Made by a program: the position numbers and the translations under genes. Shown one piece after another: positions 60,745-64,000 of a stretch of DNA of 64,000 nt (the stretch's first letter is position 1; the number at the start of each line of letters is the position of its first letter). The stretch comes from Rhabdophis nuchalis. Its lineage: Eukaryota; Chordata; Lepidosauria; Squamata; Natricidae. The stretch is from the NCBI GenBank assembly GCA_039707465.1, contig CM077648.1, positions 19,878,119 through 19,942,118 on the forward strand. Reading direction: 5' to 3'. The notes below the pieces were generated by a model, which saw only the letters and a list, made by a program, of their open reading frames with translations, searched no databases and was not told where the DNA came from.

Positions 60745-62207
60745 AGAGAATATTGTGAGAGATCCTGGAGCACCGGGGAACTGCCAGAAGACTGGAAAAG
60801 AGCAGATGTGGTTCCCATCTTCAAAAAAGGAAAAAAAACAGATCCAGGAAACTATAGACCCATCAGCCTGACCTCAATACCAGGAAAGATTCTGGAAAAG
60901 ATAATTAAACAACAAATAAGTGAACACCTAGAAGCAAACAAAGTAATAGCCAAAAGCCAACATGGGTTTGTCAAAAACAGATCATGCCAGACGAATCTAA
61001 TTGCATTCTTTGACAAAGTAACAAAATCAGTGGACCAGAGGAATGCTGTTGATATAATTTACCTGGACTTCAGTAAGGCATTTGATAAAGTAGACCATAA
61101 CCTACTATTAGATAAAGTAGAAAATTGTGGGTTAGACAGCACCACCACCAAATGGATTCGTAACTGGCTGACCAACCGCACTCAACGTGTAGTCCTCAAT
61201 GGAACTGCATCTACATGGAAGGAAGTATGCAGTGGAGTCCCCCAAGGCTCTGTTTTAGGCCCAGTACTCTTTAACATCTTCATCAACGATTTGGATGAGG
61301 GGATAAATGGGGAACTCATCAAATTCGCAGACGACACGAAGCTGGCAGGAATAGCCAACACTCCAGAAGATAGGCTTAAGATACAGAAGGATCTAGACAA
61401 ACTTGAACATTGGGCACTGTCTAATAAAATGAAATTCAATTGTGAAAAAAGTAAGGTCCTACATATACGCAAGAAAAACCAAATGCACAAGTACAGTATA
61501 GGTGGTACCTTGCTCAATAGTAGCAACTGTGAGAGGGATCTCGGAATCCTAGTGGACAACCATTTAAATATGAGCCAGCAGTGTGCAGCAGCTGCCAAAA
61601 AAGCCAACACAGTTCTAGGCTGCATCAACAGAGGGATAGAATCTAGATCGCGTGAAGTGTTAATGCCACTGTATAGTGCCTTGGTAAGGCCACACTTGGA
61701 ATACTGCATACAGTTTTGGTCGCCACGATGTAGAAAAGACGTGGAGACTCTGGAAAGAGTGCAAAGAAGAGCAACCAAGATGATTAGAGGACTGGAGACT
61801 AAGACATATGAAGAACGGCTGCAGGAACTGGGTATGTCTAGTTTGATGAAGAGAAGGACCAGGGGAGACATGATAGCAGTGTTCCGATATCTCAGAGGGT
61901 GCCACAAAGAAGAGGGAGTCAAACTTTTCTCCAAGACACCTGGGGGCAGGACAAGGAGCAATGGGTGGAAACTAACCAAGGAGAGAAGCAACTTAGAACT
62001 AAGGAGAAATTTCCTAACAGTAAGAACAATTAACCTCTGGAACAGCTTGCCTCCAGCAGTTGTGAATGCCCCAACCCTGGAAGTCTTTAAAAAGATGTTA
62101 GACAGCCATTTGTCTGAAATGGTATAAGATTCCTGCCCATGCAGGGGGTTGGACTAGAAGACCTACAAGGTCCCTTCCAACTCTGCTATTGTATTGTATT
62201 GTATTAC
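60745..62207 (+). mobile_element. CR1 LINE, 5'-truncated, 464-codon intact RT frame
   Basis: An unbroken frame 60733-62127 covers RT from GELPEDWKRADVVPIFKKGK through RPISLTSIPGKILE, YLDFSKAFDKVDH, GVPQGSVLGPVLF and FADD to the C-terminus and stop. The 3' UTR ends with TATTG repeats at 62188-62207. The 5' end, endonuclease and ORF1 are missing, as is typical for target-primed integration. Catalytic residues (FADD, SKAFD) are intact, so the copy is young. Confidence 0.95.
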
Positions 62208-62506
62208 ACATGATTGACAGTTGACAATTGTTCTGCACAAACATGAGAATTTCAAAAGCTGTGTTTCCCCCCTCTTCTGCTTCCCTATCTGATCTTTACA
62301 TAATAAGGAAGGGCACTTTCCTCAGATAATGAGGCAAATCTGGTGAGATTAGTACCTGTAATAACAGAAAAATGACTTTTCTCTGAGCTTCAAAGCAAGA
62401 GCAGAGCAAAGTGGGGATTTGTTCTTCTTTCTTGATCTATTTTACTCATGGTCTCAGCACTATTGCATGGTAAGTACCTGGGGTTCTTCTGATAACACTA
62501 TCACAT
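62208..62506. other. Upstream intron
   Basis: No feature supported. Confidence 0.45.
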
Positions 62507-62938
62507 CAGGGGTGGGTTCCTGCCAGTTCTAACATCTTCTGTAGAAGAAGTTCCACAAATCTACAGTGCCGTTTAGAACCAGTTCCAGCTCCCTCCCCCC
62601 GCCCGTCTGCACATCATCAAGATGAAGAGCGAGAGGAGGAATTCTGGGAGGTAAAGTCCACAAGTCTTAAAGCTGCCAATTTTAAATACCTCTGGGTTTT
62701 TTTCTAAAGGGTTAGGGCTGCAAGGGTCTTGTAACTTGATAGCTTTAAGACTTGTGTGCTTCAAATGCCAGAGTTTCTGAGCCAACAATTTGGTTGCTAA
62801 GCAAGAGTGTTGTTAAGTGAGTTTCACCACATTTTACAAGTTGGCCATGCCTACCTGGTCACATGGCCGGCAAGCCACTCCCACAAAGCAGGACACACCT
62901 ACAGAAGAGGTTCTAAAAAATTTTGAAACCCCCCACTG
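62507..62938. mobile_element. hAT-like MITE (GGGGTGGGTTCCTGCC family)
   Basis: Starts CAGGGGTGGGTTCC and ends GAAACCCCCCACTG. Perfect duplication TATCACAT (62499-62506 and 62939-62946). It contains half of a GGTAAAGTCCACAAG-type unit akin to the palindrome at 28032. Confidence 0.88.
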
Positions 62939-63367
62939 TATCACATTAAAAAAAACCCTCAGGTAAATATATAAAAATCTGCTGCTTAATTTGACTCCAT
63001 AATAATTTCTGGGCATTGTTGAGACTTGAGATGCTGAGTGACAAGTCAGTAACTTGACTTGAGAAAAAAATGTAATTTAAAAAGCCTCAAGTGGTTTTTT
63101 TTTAAAAAAAGAAGCAACACATTTCCCATGGATTCTGTAATGTTTTTTCCTTCAACTTCTTGTGTCTTTACTACTAGAGTAGTTAGAGTGCTATCAGTAC
63201 AATGCTTATTTTATCTCCCTGCATTTAAATTAATGAATTAAATTGTTTAAATTAAATTATTTAAAATCTGGGAAATTAATTCTTACAGTTTCAAGGAGGA
63301 AAAAGTGGGACAGAGTTAAACTTGAAAAGCTTTGTTAGAACTTCAGATATCATTTATATTTTTTCTT

Positions 63368-64000
63368 AGAAGCCAGTGTGAGTTTGTGAAGAACAGATCA
63401 TGCCAGATAAAACTTCTTTGATAAAGTGACTAAATTAGTGGATTGGGAAAATATGGTGGATATAATATACTTAGACTTCAGTAAGGCATTTGATAAAGTA
63501 GACCATAGCCTACTTTTTGGTAAGATAGAACAAAATGAGATAGTACTATCATCACTCAGCATGGAGCCTTCAATGGAACTACGTCCATGTAAAGGAAAAC
63601 ATGCAGTGGAATACCTCTTGGGCCTAGTGCTCTTCAATTTTCTAAATGAACTAGATGAGGGGGTAAAAGGGGAACTCATCAAATCTGCAGATGATGCCAA
63701 GCTGGGGAGGGGGGGGGGGTTGCTAACACTTTCCAAGGCAGGCTCAAGATTCAGAAGGATTTTGACAGGCTTGATCCTTCGACCCTATCCAACAAGATGC
63801 AGTTTAGTGGAGAGAAAAGTAAGTCCTGAACTTAGGCAGAAAAATCAAATGCACAAGTACAGAATGGATGGTACCTTGACTCAGCAGTAATAATGGTGAG
63901 AGAGATCTAGGTGTCCTAGTGGGCCACCCCTTAATATGGGCCAGTAGTGTGATACAGTTGTTAAAAAGGCTAATGCAATCCTAGGTTGCCTCAACAGAGG
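63368..64000 (+). mobile_element. Old CR1 LINE copy, runs off the right edge
   Basis: Diverged RT with IIYLDFSKAFDKVDH, LNELDEGVKGELIKSADDA and frameshifts; the catalytic FADD box reads SADD. A poly-G run at about 63710-63719 disrupts it. Continues beyond 64000. Confidence 0.85.

Noticed and set aside
61182..61991. Open frames antisense to the CR1 reverse transcriptase (also 9566-10375 and 12762-13451)
   Set aside because: Shadows of the CR1 coding strand, repeated in all three copies.
57487..64000. Thrombospondin-repeat exons of UNC5C
   Set aside because: No minus-strand frame has the WSxW or Cys pattern; they should be upstream of this window.

Overview
The window is vertebrate nuclear DNA and most resembles a squamate reptile, probably a snake. 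The reasons are recent CR1 LINEs with TATTG-type tails, L2 LINEs, Sauria-type SINEs, LINE 3' ends with (AATAG)n tails and many hAT MITEs. There are no operons and no bacterial features. The only host gene I can identify is UNC5C, the netrin receptor and dependence receptor, on the minus strand. The window holds its 3' part: a 57-bp cassette exon (57430-57486), then nine exons running down to the stop codon at 3423-3425. All junctions have AG/GT splice sites and matching phases. Read in order they encode the juxtamembrane segment, transmembrane helix, cytoplasmic linker, ZU5, UPA and death domains without a gap. The signal peptide, Ig and thrombospondin exons are not here and should lie beyond 64000.

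Layout from left to right: 1-3422 is the 3' UTR and downstream flank, with MITEs. 3423-6975 holds the two death-domain exons. 6976-18674 is an 11.7-kb intron with hAT MITEs, two CR1 copies and LINE debris. 18675-20693 holds two UPA exons. 20694-34462 holds two more ZU5/UPA exons separated by SINEs, a Helitron-like end and a 1.24-kb hAT element nested in a SINE. 34463-47317 is a 12.9-kb intron with a near-intact L2 LINE. A core-deleted mariner with 65-bp perfect inverted repeats lies at 33099-33991, in the neighbouring 6.8-kb intron. 47318-57486 holds the remaining exons. 57487-64000 is upstream intron with a nearly intact CR1 ORF (60733-62127) and an older CR1 running off the edge.

Most of the rest is transposon-derived. 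I find 19 hAT-type MITE insertions with 8-bp target duplications; 14 of these have TA at the centre, the pattern described for Buster-type hATs. Other items worth a look are a G-quadruplex motif opposite the acceptor of the transmembrane exon, a hammerhead-like fold in a possible Penelope-type fragment, a TATA box inside a perfect hairpin, and a SINE pair that looks like a 3' transduction. I see no clear undescribed protein-coding system. The novelty lies in the transposon structures and their nesting around a conserved neuronal gene.
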